This document shows, one piece after another, positions 8,056 to 15,329 of a stretch of 48,661 nt of DNA (positions are counted from its first letter, which is position 1; every line of letters begins with the position of its first letter). The stretch is taken from positions 29,698-78,358 of the forward strand of contig DBTT01000009.1 in the NCBI GenBank assembly GCA_002307185.1, given 5' to 3'. Under the pieces are notes generated by a model. The model saw only the letters and a list, made by a program, of their open reading frames with translations. It did no database searches and had not been told where the DNA came from. The translations under genes were made by a program, and so were the position numbers. The stretch comes from Bacteroidales bacterium UBA1309 (GTDB taxonomy: Bacteria > Bacteroidota > Bacteroidia > Bacteroidales > Dysgonomonadaceae).

Positions 8056-9111
8056 ATGTCTGCAAAACCAGTTAAAAAGATTCTCGTAATCCGTTTCCGT
8101 CGTGTCGGAGATGCGGTCATTTCGTCCGTCTTGTGTTCTTCGTTGAAGAAAAGTTTTCCCCAGGCGGAAATTCATTATGTGCTGAACGAGGCGATTGCCT
8201 CTCTTTTTGAAAACCACCCACACATCGACAAACTTATCCGCTTTTCGGAAGCCGATCAGAAGCCATTTCTGACTTACGTGGGAAAGGTGGCGGAAATCAT
8301 GCGGGAAGGGAACTACGACATCGTGCTTGATACTCGTTCTACGCTCAAGACCTTGTGGTTTAGCTTGTTTTCGCTAAGCTCGCCGTGGCGTATCGGACGG
8401 TTGAAGTCTTACAACCGCTGGTTTCAAAACTACCGAGTGCCGCTCGGGTACGACGATGAAGTTTCCAACACACTGAAACTTCTAAACCCTTTGAAGGCCA
8501 AATATCCGATTGCGGAAGTCCGTGATTTCTGCCTGCATGTTTCGGAGGAGGAGCGGTCTGCATTCTCGAAAAAGATGGTCGCTCAAGGGATGGATCTGGA
8601 TAAGCCCGTTGTAGCATGTGCTGTGACGGCGCGTTTAGACGAAAAAATATGGGCGAGAGAAAAAATGGTCGATACTTTGAGCCGCGTTTTAGGCGAATAT
8701 CCTACGGTGCAATTGGTGTTCAACTATGCAGGCGAACGCGAAAAACGGAATGCGGAAAAAATATTTGAGGATTTGGGCAAAAACCCCAGGATATTTATAA
8801 ATTTGGAAGCCAGCAACCTGAGGGAATTGCTCGCATTATTTTCTTTTTCATCCTTTTTCTTTGGTAACGAAGGTGGCCCCCGTCACATTTCGCAGGCGAT
8901 GAATGTTCCTTCTTTTGCTATCTTTTCGCCTTCCATTTCCAAATCGGTGTGGTTGCCAAATGCTTCGCCCCGTTTTCAGGGTGTCGAAGTGGGCGACATT
9001 GATCCTGCTTTGGTTGCAAACGATTCGCTTACGTTTGAGGAAAAGTTTGGGGCGATTGATCCTCAGTTTGTCTGGACCAAATTGGATGCCATGCTGAAAG
9101 TATATTTGTAG
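8056..9111 (+). CDS. GT9 heptosyltransferase-like glycosyltransferase
   Basis: Member of the ADP-heptose:LPS heptosyltransferase (GT9) family, which adds heptose to the LPS inner core. Start chosen at 8056 (MSAKPVKKILVIRFRRVGDA): the family signature ILVIRxxxxGD begins here, and the extra 21 residues of the longer frame would overlap the promoter element. The N-terminal domain contains RVGDAVISSVLCSSLKKSFP. The C-terminal donor-binding region reads FFGNEGGPRHISQAM, where the family usually has GNDTGPMHLAAA, so the Asp/Thr/Met positions are altered. Length is 351 residues. It ends 10 bp from the convergent deaminase gene. Sugar specificity is not certain because of the altered motif. Confidence 0.82.
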   Translation: MSAKPVKKILVIRFRRVGDAVISSVLCSSLKKSFPQAEIHYVLNEAIASLFENHPHIDKLIRFSEADQKPFLTYVGKVAEIMREGNYDIVLDTRSTLKTLWFSLFSLSSPWRIGRLKSYNRWFQNYRVPLGYDDEVSNTLKLLNPLKAKYPIAEVRDFCLHVSEEERSAFSKKMVAQGMDLDKPVVACAVTARLDEKIWAREKMVDTLSRVLGEYPTVQLVFNYAGEREKRNAEKIFEDLGKNPRIFINLEASNLRELLALFSFSSFFFGNEGGPRHISQAMNVPSFAIFSPSISKSVWLPNASPRFQGVEVGDIDPALVANDSLTFEEKFGAIDPQFVWTKLDAMLKVYL

Positions 9112-9121
9112 CTAGGTTGCC

Positions 9122-10138
9122 TCACCCGGTAAAGCTTTCCACGAACTCATCGACCTTCTTCAAAAACCCTCTTTTCAGTGAATCTTCCGCAAACGAATAT
9201 TGGAAGCCGTTTTTCACCAAGGTCACAATTTCTTCTTTCGACAAGTCCAGGGCTTTTTGTATTTGAAGAAAATTCTCGGTCAGATAACCACCGAAATAGG
9301 CCGGGTCATCCGAATTCACGGTTGCTTTCAACCCCTTTTCGAGCATTGTGCGAATCGGGTGGCTTGTCAGATCTTTCACCACTTGCAATTCCAAATTGGA
9401 CAATGGGCAAACCGTTAAAGCTAAATCCCTTTTGATAATTTCAGCAATCAATTTTTCGTCCCGAAGAGAATTGTTCCCGTGATCTATCCGGGCTATTTCC
9501 AATTCGTTGATCGCCTCCCACACGTAATCGGCACCGCCTTCTTCTCCGGCATGGGCCACCACCGTATATCCGTGTTTTGCAGAAGCTTCAAATACTCTTT
9601 TGAATTTTGAAGGAGGATTACCCTTCTCCGAGGAATCCAACCCCACAGAATAGATCAAGTGCTTGAAGGGCAAGGACTGTTCGAGGGTTTCGAAAGCATC
9701 CGCTTCCGAAAGATGCCTTAGGTAACTCATGATGAGGAGCGACTCAATGCCGTATTTTTCTTTAGCTTCTTCTCTTGCCTTTTGAATTCCTTTAATAACT
9801 GTGGCAAAAGGAATTCCCCTTTTGGTGTGGGTTTGAGGGTCGAACATGATTTCTGTGAAAAGAATATTTTCCTTCTCACATTCGTCGAAATAGGCCATCG
9901 TTAGGTCATGGAAATCTTGTTCGGTTGTCAGCACGCAAGCCCCGGTGTAGTAAATATCGAGAAAGTCTTGAAGGCAGTTGAACTGATATGCCCTTCGGAG
10001 TTCTTCCACGCTTTTGTATTTTATATCAATCTGGTTGCGCCGGGCAATTTCAAACATCAGTTCAGGTTGGAAGCTTCCCTCAATGTGCAAATGCAACTCT
10101 GCTTTGGGAATCTTGCGGATAAATTTTTCCATGCTCAT
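9122..10138 (-). CDS. adenine deaminase (adenosine deaminase-like superfamily)
   Basis: Zinc amidohydrolase of the adenosine/adenine deaminase family, used in purine salvage in the cytoplasm. Metal ligands are visible as HLH in AELHLHIEGS, a third His in VAHAGEEGG with the catalytic Glu, a fourth motif RIDHGNNSL, and the Asp in NSDDPAYFGGYL. The stretches LQDFLDIYYTGACVL, FDPQTHTKRG and GLDSSEKGNPPSKF follow the pattern of the bacterial/fungal adenine deaminase branch (Aah1-like) better than classical adenosine deaminase, so I favour adenine as substrate. At 338 residues it has the family length. There are two Met codons at the start (MSM); either is possible. It is convergent with the GT9 gene with 10 bp between stops. 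Confidence 0.8.
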   Translation of the reverse strand: MSMEKFIRKIPKAELHLHIEGSFQPELMFEIARRNQIDIKYKSVEELRRAYQFNCLQDFLDIYYTGACVLTTEQDFHDLTMAYFDECEKENILFTEIMFDPQTHTKRGIPFATVIKGIQKAREEAKEKYGIESLLIMSYLRHLSEADAFETLEQSLPFKHLIYSVGLDSSEKGNPPSKFKRVFEASAKHGYTVVAHAGEEGGADYVWEAINELEIARIDHGNNSLRDEKLIAEIIKRDLALTVCPLSNLELQVVKDLTSHPIRTMLEKGLKATVNSDDPAYFGGYLTENFLQIQKALDLSKEEIVTLVKNGFQYSFAEDSLKRGFLKKVDEFVESFTG

Positions 10139-10250
10139 TTTTTAGAATTAATTTCTGCTGGCAACTAAAGACTTTTATTCTTATAAAAAAAGAGAAATTG
10201 GATATTTCTTCTTTTGCCTTTTATTATTTCCTAAACGTTAACAATGGTTG

Positions 10251-10295
10251 AATTGTTTTGTGCGTAGAACAAAACAATTGAGAGAAGGCTCTCAA
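10251..10295. repeat. two abutting hairpins between the deaminase and TlpA-like genes
   Basis: An 11-bp perfect stem (AATTGTTTTGT / ACAAAACAATT, 10251-10261 and 10269-10279) is followed directly by a 7-bp stem TTGAGAG-AAGG-CTCTCAA (10278-10295). They share two bases, so only one may fold fully at a time. There is no T tract in either direction, and both flanking genes start outward from here, so these are not simple terminators. They could be protein-binding palindromes or leader structures. Confidence 0.4.
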
Positions 10296-10350
10296 AAATT
10301 AATATTTCTCAAAAAAAGATCGCTGGAATAATCACGGAACGGTTTTTTGC

Positions 10351-10358
10351 TAACTTTG
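10351..10358 (+). promoter_or_regulatory. putative -7 promoter element for the TlpA-like gene
   Basis: TAACTTTG matches the TAnnTTTG consensus and lies 37 bp ahead of the ATG at 10396. The two hairpins at 10251-10295 sit just upstream, where a regulator could bind. Confidence 0.55.
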
Positions 10359-10395
10359 AGAAATTTTAAATCAATGACTCTATAAACACTTTATT

Positions 10396-11505
10396 ATGAA
10401 GAAAATAATTACACCGCTTTGCCTTCTGCTTTCATTTTTTGCAGTAGCACAGCAAGCTTATCAGGTGAAGGGGAAACTTACAAAAGCTGATCAGATTGAA
10501 AAAGCATTTTTGGCATATATGGTAGAGGGCAAGCAAAAAATTGACACTGCTGTTGTGGTGAACGGGGCTTTCCAGTTTTCCGGCACTGTTACCAGCCCAA
10601 AGCAAGCGCGTTTGGCCTTCGGGCGCAAAGAAAAAGCGGCGCGTAATAACGACGTTGCTATGTTTTATATAGAGAAAGGTGTTGTCACGATCAATGGAGT
10701 TGATTCCGCAAAAACAGCGGTAATCAGTTCACCTTTAAATGACGATTATACGAAACTGAAAAACCTGCTGAAGCCCGTTTCTGTTCAACAGGAAGCCTTG
10801 ATGAAGGAATACCAGGCAGCAACGCCCGAGCAAAAAAAGGACGAAGTATTTATGGCAAAGATTGAAGCACGTGACGAGGAACTTTCAAAACAAGAAAAAA
10901 TGATTCTGAAATCCTTCTTGCAACAGAACAAGTCCTCTTTTGTCAATTTCTTTGTGTTGTCACAGATTGGAGGATACGCACCTGATGTGGCAGAAATTGA
11001 ACCCTTGTTTCAAAGTCTTTCTTCTTCTTTGAAAAGCACAACCGAGGGCAAAGAATTTGCCGAAAAGATTGCGAGCTTGAAAGCCGTTGGAGTTGGTGCT
11101 ATTGCGCCCGATTTCACTCAAAATGATACGAAAGGAAACCCCGTGAAGTTGTCAAGTTTCAGGGGCAAATATATCTTGGTTGACTTTTGGGCTTCCTGGT
11201 GTGGCCCTTGCCGTCGGGAGAATCCTGCCGTTTTAGAGGCTTACAATCAATTCAAGGACAAAAATTTCACCATCTTGGGCGTTTCCTTAGACAATGCGCA
11301 GGCAAATTGGGAGAAAGCAATCGAAGCCGACAAGCTTGCCTGGACACAAGTTTCCGATTTGAGAGGTTGGCAGAACGAGGTAGCTGTCCTATATGGTGTG
11401 CAGTCGATTCCTCAAAACTTTTTGCTCGATCCGAACGGGAAAATCCTCGCAAAAAATCTTCGTGGAGAAGAGCTAAAATCGAAGCTTAACGAACTTATCA
11501 AATAA
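10396..11505 (+). CDS. TlpA/ResA-like thiol:disulfide oxidoreductase with N-terminal DUF4369-type domain
   Basis: Exported thioredoxin-fold protein. A signal peptide is visible (MKKIITPLCLLLSFFAVAQQ). Residues about 22-120 form a beta-rich region (YQVKGKLTKADQIEKAFLAY...) of the DUF4369 type common in Bacteroidetes. A helical linker runs to about 225. The C-terminal AhpC/TSA-thioredoxin domain carries WCGPC with C269 and C272, and the cis-Pro region QSIPQNFLLDPNG. Such proteins reduce disulfides in the periplasm, for example in cytochrome maturation or repair; the actual partner is unknown. It has its own promoter and is followed 140 bp later by pnp, which also has its own promoter. Confidence 0.88.
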   Translation: MKKIITPLCLLLSFFAVAQQAYQVKGKLTKADQIEKAFLAYMVEGKQKIDTAVVVNGAFQFSGTVTSPKQARLAFGRKEKAARNNDVAMFYIEKGVVTINGVDSAKTAVISSPLNDDYTKLKNLLKPVSVQQEALMKEYQAATPEQKKDEVFMAKIEARDEELSKQEKMILKSFLQQNKSSFVNFFVLSQIGGYAPDVAEIEPLFQSLSSSLKSTTEGKEFAEKIASLKAVGVGAIAPDFTQNDTKGNPVKLSSFRGKYILVDFWASWCGPCRRENPAVLEAYNQFKDKNFTILGVSLDNAQANWEKAIEADKLAWTQVSDLRGWQNEVAVLYGVQSIPQNFLLDPNGKILAKNLRGEELKSKLNELIK

Positions 11506-11608
11506 AATTAAGCCGCCTGTGTCTCGCATATTTACGGTTGATAAAATTAATAAATCCCTTGGAATGAATATTTTTAAGAAATTTGTTATTGTCAATTAAA
11601 AGTTTGAC

Positions 11609-11616
11609 TAACTTTG
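11609..11616 (+). promoter_or_regulatory. putative -7 promoter element for pnp
   Basis: TAACTTTG lies 29 bp before the ATG at 11646. A TATTG tract about 17 bp further upstream (11587-11591) could act as a weak -33 element. Confidence 0.55.
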
Positions 11617-11645
11617 TGCGAATTTTGACGATAATATGATAATTT

Positions 11646-13799
11646 ATGATTGAACCAATTAGAAAAAGTATTGAGTTGGGAGATGGTCGCACCATCACAC
11701 TCGAAACTGGAAAATTGGCCAAACAAGCGGATGGAGCTGTAACCGTATGGTTAGGAAACACAATGCTACTCGCCACTGTTTGTGCCGCAAAAGATGCAAA
11801 TCCCGGAGTTGATTTTATGCCACTTCAAGTGGAGTATAAAGAGAAGTTTTCTGCCTATGGAAGATTCCCCGGTGGATTTATGAAAAGAGAGGGACGTCCC
11901 TCCGATTACGAAATTTTGACTTGCCGTCTGGTGGATAGGGTCCTCCGCCCACTTTTTCCTGAAGATTATCATGCCGAAGTTTTTGTAAATATCATCCTAT
12001 TTTCCGCTGACGGGGAAGATATTCCTGATGCCCTGGCCGGTTTGGCTGCATCTACAGCTTTAGCCGTTTCTGATATTCCTTTCAATGGACCTATTTCCGA
12101 AGTACGTGTTGCACGTGTGGATGGAAAGTTCATCGTAAACCCCACTTTTAGCCAGCTCGAACAAGCAGACATGGACATTATGGTGGGTGCTACGATTGAC
12201 AATATCATGATGGTGGAAGGCGAAATGGATGAAGTCTCAGAAGCCGAAATGCTTGAAGCAATCAAATTTGCCCACGAATCGATCAAGGTACAATGTCAGG
12301 CTCAATTAGAACTGATGGAGCTTTGCGGAAAAACGGTGAAACGTACTTATTCGCACGAAACAAACGACGAGGAGCTTCGTAAGGATGTCTGGGCAAAATG
12401 TTATGACAAGGCCTTTGCAATAGCTACTTCTTGCAATCCAAACAAACACGAACGCAGCGACAATTTCAAAGCTGTTCTAGAAGAATATAAATCAACATTT
12501 CCAGAAGAAGACCTGGCTGTAAAAGGCAGTCTGATTTCACGTTATTACCATGATGTGGAAAAAGAAGCCATGCGCCGCTCTATTTTGGATGAAGGAAAAC
12601 GCCTCGATGGACGCACAACCACAGAAATACGCCCTATTTGGAGCGAAGTGGATTATGTGCCAGGACCTCACGGATCGGCCGTCTTTACTCGTGGTGAAAC
12701 CCAATCTTTGTCAACGGTGACTTTGGGGACCAAGCTAGACGAAAAGATTGTGGACGACGTGTTGGTGAGAGACAAAGAACGTTTCTTGCTGCATTACAAT
12801 TTTCCTCCATTTTCCACCGGTGACGCACGTCCGCAAAGAGGTGTCGGGCGCCGCGAGATTGGTCATGGAAATTTGGCTCACCGGGCACTGAAACGGATGA
12901 TTCCTAAGAATTACCCCTATGTAGTGCGTGTGGTTTCGGATATATTGGAATCCAACGGTTCTTCTTCGATGGCTACGGTTTGCGCCGGAACACTTTCGTT
13001 GATGGATGCCGGGGTCACTATCAAAAAACCAGTTTCTGGAATTGCGATGGGATTGATTTCCGAAAATAAAGGGACAAATTTTGCCGTGCTTTCTGATATT
13101 TTGGGAGACGAAGACCACTTGGGAGACATGGACTTCAAGGTGTGTGGAACCCAAGATGGTATCACTGCCACTCAGATGGACATCAAGGTGGATGGCCTTT
13201 CTTACGAGATTCTTGAAAGAGCATTGGCCCAAGCCCGCGAAGGCCGCCTGCACATTTTGGGTAAGATTTTGGAAACATTGCCAGAACCTCGTGCCGACTT
13301 GAAAGCTCACGCTCCACGTATAGAAGTTCTCTTCATTGCGAAAGACTTCATCGGTGCTGTAATCGGACCGGGTGGAAAGATTATCCAGGGTATCCAGGAA
13401 GAAACCGGAGCCGTTATCACCATCGAGGAAATCGACGGTCAAGGCCGTGTGGAAGTTTCTGCAAACAACAAAGATTCGATAGAAGCAGCATTGACAAAGA
13501 TCAGAGGAATCGTCGCAGTCCCAGAAATTGGGGACATTTACACTGCAAAAGTTCGCTCGGTGATGCCTTACGGTGCTTTCTGCGAATTCCTTCCAGGCAA
13601 AGACGGTTTGCTCCATATTTCTGAAATTAGCTGGGATCGTATCGAAAAGATCGAAGATGCTGGTCTCAAAGAAGGGGATGTCCTTGAGTTGAAGTTGATA
13701 GAAGTAGATCAAAAAACGGGCAAATTCAAATTGTCACGAAAAGCCCTTCTTCCTCGTCCTCCTCGCACTGAAAGACCCATTCAGAAGAAAGAAGCTTAA
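11646..13799 (+). CDS. pnp: polyribonucleotide nucleotidyltransferase (PNPase)
   Basis: Phosphorolytic 3'-5' exoribonuclease of RNA turnover, a cytoplasmic homotrimer. Domain order: first RNase PH domain (about 10-145, GNTMLLATVCAAKDA), helical linker, second RNase PH domain (about 310-540, with FTRGETQSLSTVTLG and NFPPFSTGDARPQRG), KH domain from about 557 with the GPGGK loop, and S1 domain from about 628 (YTAKVRSVMPYGAFCEFLPG). At 717 residues it is full length. The start MIEPIRKSIELGDGRTITLE is typical for the phylum. A strong bidirectional hairpin terminator lies about 30 bp after the stop. The large antisense frame at 12735-13712 is a shadow of this gene. Confidence 0.98.
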   Translation: MIEPIRKSIELGDGRTITLETGKLAKQADGAVTVWLGNTMLLATVCAAKDANPGVDFMPLQVEYKEKFSAYGRFPGGFMKREGRPSDYEILTCRLVDRVLRPLFPEDYHAEVFVNIILFSADGEDIPDALAGLAASTALAVSDIPFNGPISEVRVARVDGKFIVNPTFSQLEQADMDIMVGATIDNIMMVEGEMDEVSEAEMLEAIKFAHESIKVQCQAQLELMELCGKTVKRTYSHETNDEELRKDVWAKCYDKAFAIATSCNPNKHERSDNFKAVLEEYKSTFPEEDLAVKGSLISRYYHDVEKEAMRRSILDEGKRLDGRTTTEIRPIWSEVDYVPGPHGSAVFTRGETQSLSTVTLGTKLDEKIVDDVLVRDKERFLLHYNFPPFSTGDARPQRGVGRREIGHGNLAHRALKRMIPKNYPYVVRVVSDILESNGSSSMATVCAGTLSLMDAGVTIKKPVSGIAMGLISENKGTNFAVLSDILGDEDHLGDMDFKVCGTQDGITATQMDIKVDGLSYEILERALAQAREGRLHILGKILETLPEPRADLKAHAPRIEVLFIAKDFIGAVIGPGGKIIQGIQEETGAVITIEEIDGQGRVEVSANNKDSIEAALTKIRGIVAVPEIGDIYTAKVRSVMPYGAFCEFLPGKDGLLHISEISWDRIEKIEDAGLKEGDVLELKLIEVDQKTGKFKLSRKALLPRPPRTERPIQKKEA

Positions 13800-13830
13800 A
13801 AAGAAAATCGTATTTCTTATATATAAAAAA

Positions 13831-13862
13831 GAATATTCCAGTGACGGAATATTCTTTTTTTT
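13831..13862. terminator. bidirectional intrinsic terminator between pnp and the aminotransferase gene
   Basis: A perfect 9-bp stem GAATATTCC / GGAATATTC with a 6-base loop, followed by a run of T on the plus strand (13855-13862) and preceded by AAAAAA, which gives a U run for the opposite strand. It serves both convergent genes. Confidence 0.85.
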
Positions 13863-13909
13863 GTGACCAATCAAAATGAAAAGATAAGCTGAGAATATGG
13901 ACATTTTTT

Positions 13910-15097
13910 CTATTTCAGCCTCTTCAATACATTTCCTAGCCTTCTGATCCCTTCTTCTATTTCCGCCTCGTTGGAGCAAGAAAAATTAAGCCGAAATGTA
14001 TTCACATTGGTTTTGTCCACATAGAATGGATTGCCCGGCACAAAAGCCACATTCTCCTTTATTGCCATGTCAAATGCTGTCAGGGCTTCTTGTCCTTCGG
14101 GAAGCGTCACCCAAAGAAACATGCCTCCTTCCGGAATTGTGTGTGTCACGCCTTCCGGAAAGTGTTTTCCAATTGCATCCAACATTGCATTCGCCTGTTT
14201 GCCGTATGTTGTCTGTATTTTGGCTATGTGTTCATCTATGTTGTAGTCAGATAAATATTGATGCACCAGCCGTTGGGTGAAATAGTCTGTATGCAAATCG
14301 GCAGCTTGCTTGGCGATGACTAGTTTTTCCATCACATCGTCTGGCGCCACAATCCATCCCATCCGAAATGCCGGTACCACGGTTTTTGAAAATGTACCAA
14401 GCATAATGGTCTGCTCCGGCAGATAATGATAAAAAGAATGCTTTGCTTGCCCTTTGAATCTGATATCTCCGTAAGGATCGTCTTCTACCAAGAACAAGGA
14501 TTTATCCCTACAAAAGTCGCTTATTTCCTTCCTTACGCTTTCTTCGTAGCTTATTCCCGACGGGTTTTGAAAATTAGGAATCAGGTAGGCAAACTTTGGA
14601 TTGGAGTTTGCAACTTTCGTCTTGAATAGTTCTATATCAATTCCATTTTTCTGAAGGGGTACTGTCATAAATTGCGGTTTGAAAATAGAGAAAGCTTGTA
14701 TCGCCCCCAGATATCCAGGTTCTTCCATCAGCACACCATCTCCTTCGTTGATAAATATCTTTCCAAGTAAATCCAATCCTTGCTGCGATCCATTGGTAAT
14801 CAAGATGTTGTTTGGTTTAACGCTTAATCCTTTTTGCAAATATCGGTCTGCAATCTTTTCCCTAAGAGGCAAATATCCTTCCGTGTTTGCATATTGGAGG
14901 ATGTTTCTGTCGGAGCCGGACATCAGTTTGATGGCACAGGCTTGAAGTTCTTCGAGAGGGAAGAAATCTTTGTTTGGCAAGCCTCCAGCAAAGGAGATAA
15001 TGTTCGGGGAAATAGCCACTTTTAATATTTCTCTGATAAAGGAACGGGGAACCCCATCCATGCGACGGGCAAATTTTTTTTCAGTACTAAGCTTCAT
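13910..15097 (-). CDS. PLP-dependent aminotransferase class I/II (LysN/MocR-domain-like)
   Basis: Fold-type I aminotransferase of the 2-aminoadipate aminotransferase/aromatic aminotransferase group, cytoplasmic. The N-terminus reads FARRMDGVPRSFIREIL, then IISFAGGLPNKDFFP, the substrate-gating region of LysN-like enzymes. Also visible are ITNGSQQGLDLLGKI (cofactor ring region), LVEDDPYGDIRF (Asp/Tyr contacting PLP) and GTFSKTVVPAFRMGW with the Schiff-base Lys. At 395 residues there is no N-terminal GntR helix-turn-helix, so it is an enzyme and not a MocR regulator. Amino-donor preference (aminoadipate, branched-chain or aromatic) cannot be settled from sequence. It is separated from glyS by a terminator. 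Confidence 0.88.
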   Translation of the reverse strand: MKLSTEKKFARRMDGVPRSFIREILKVAISPNIISFAGGLPNKDFFPLEELQACAIKLMSGSDRNILQYANTEGYLPLREKIADRYLQKGLSVKPNNILITNGSQQGLDLLGKIFINEGDGVLMEEPGYLGAIQAFSIFKPQFMTVPLQKNGIDIELFKTKVANSNPKFAYLIPNFQNPSGISYEESVRKEISDFCRDKSLFLVEDDPYGDIRFKGQAKHSFYHYLPEQTIMLGTFSKTVVPAFRMGWIVAPDDVMEKLVIAKQAADLHTDYFTQRLVHQYLSDYNIDEHIAKIQTTYGKQANAMLDAIGKHFPEGVTHTIPEGGMFLWVTLPEGQEALTAFDMAIKENVAFVPGNPFYVDKTNVNTFRLNFSCSNEAEIEEGIRRLGNVLKRLK

Positions 15098-15116
15098 AAT
15101 CGTTTTTTTTAAGTGG

Positions 15117-15157
15117 ATATAAAAAGAAACTCCCTTCCGGGATAACCGAAAGGGAGT
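15117..15157 (-). terminator. intrinsic terminator upstream of the aminotransferase gene
   Basis: On the minus strand an 8-bp stem (ACTCCCTT / AAGGGAGT, 15129-15157) with an inner CGG/CCG pairing and one mismatch is followed by TTTCTTTTTA. It ends the minus-strand unit of glyS and the candidate small ORF at 15186-15257. Confidence 0.75.
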
Positions 15158-15185
15158 AGATATTCTTAAGATTGCACAAAAACTA

Positions 15186-15257
15186 TCACCTTCGGTAAAT
15201 CCGGGGGATTCCGATGACGATAATAATGAGTGAAATGTTCAAAATAAGATTCAACAT
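15186..15257 (-). CDS. candidate 23-residue hydrophobic peptide
   Basis: A short ORF lies between glyS and the terminator. It starts MLNLILNISL, continues with a run of Ile/Val and ends PRIYRR, i.e. one short membrane helix with a positively charged C-terminus. The stop is only 28 bp from the terminator stem, so it occupies nearly all of the 3' region of the transcript. No ribosome binding site is visible, which is normal in this phylum. I do not recognise a family. It may equally be a chance frame in an AT-rich 3' UTR. Confidence 0.3.
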   Translation of the reverse strand: MLNLILNISLIIIVIGIPRIYRR

Positions 15258-15329
15258 AGCTTTTTTATGCAAGTTTTAGCAACGCAAAATAGTAAGCCTT
15301 TTATTGGTTTTGCGTTTGGAAATTCTGTT

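Noticed and set aside
12735..13712. 325-codon minus-strand frame
   Set aside because: Fully antisense to pnp, with no recognisable motif.
15282..15315. 8-bp inverted repeat ACGCAAAA / TTTTGCGT just after glyS
   Set aside because: Loop of 18 bases and no U tract in the minus direction; the better terminator is at 15117-15157.
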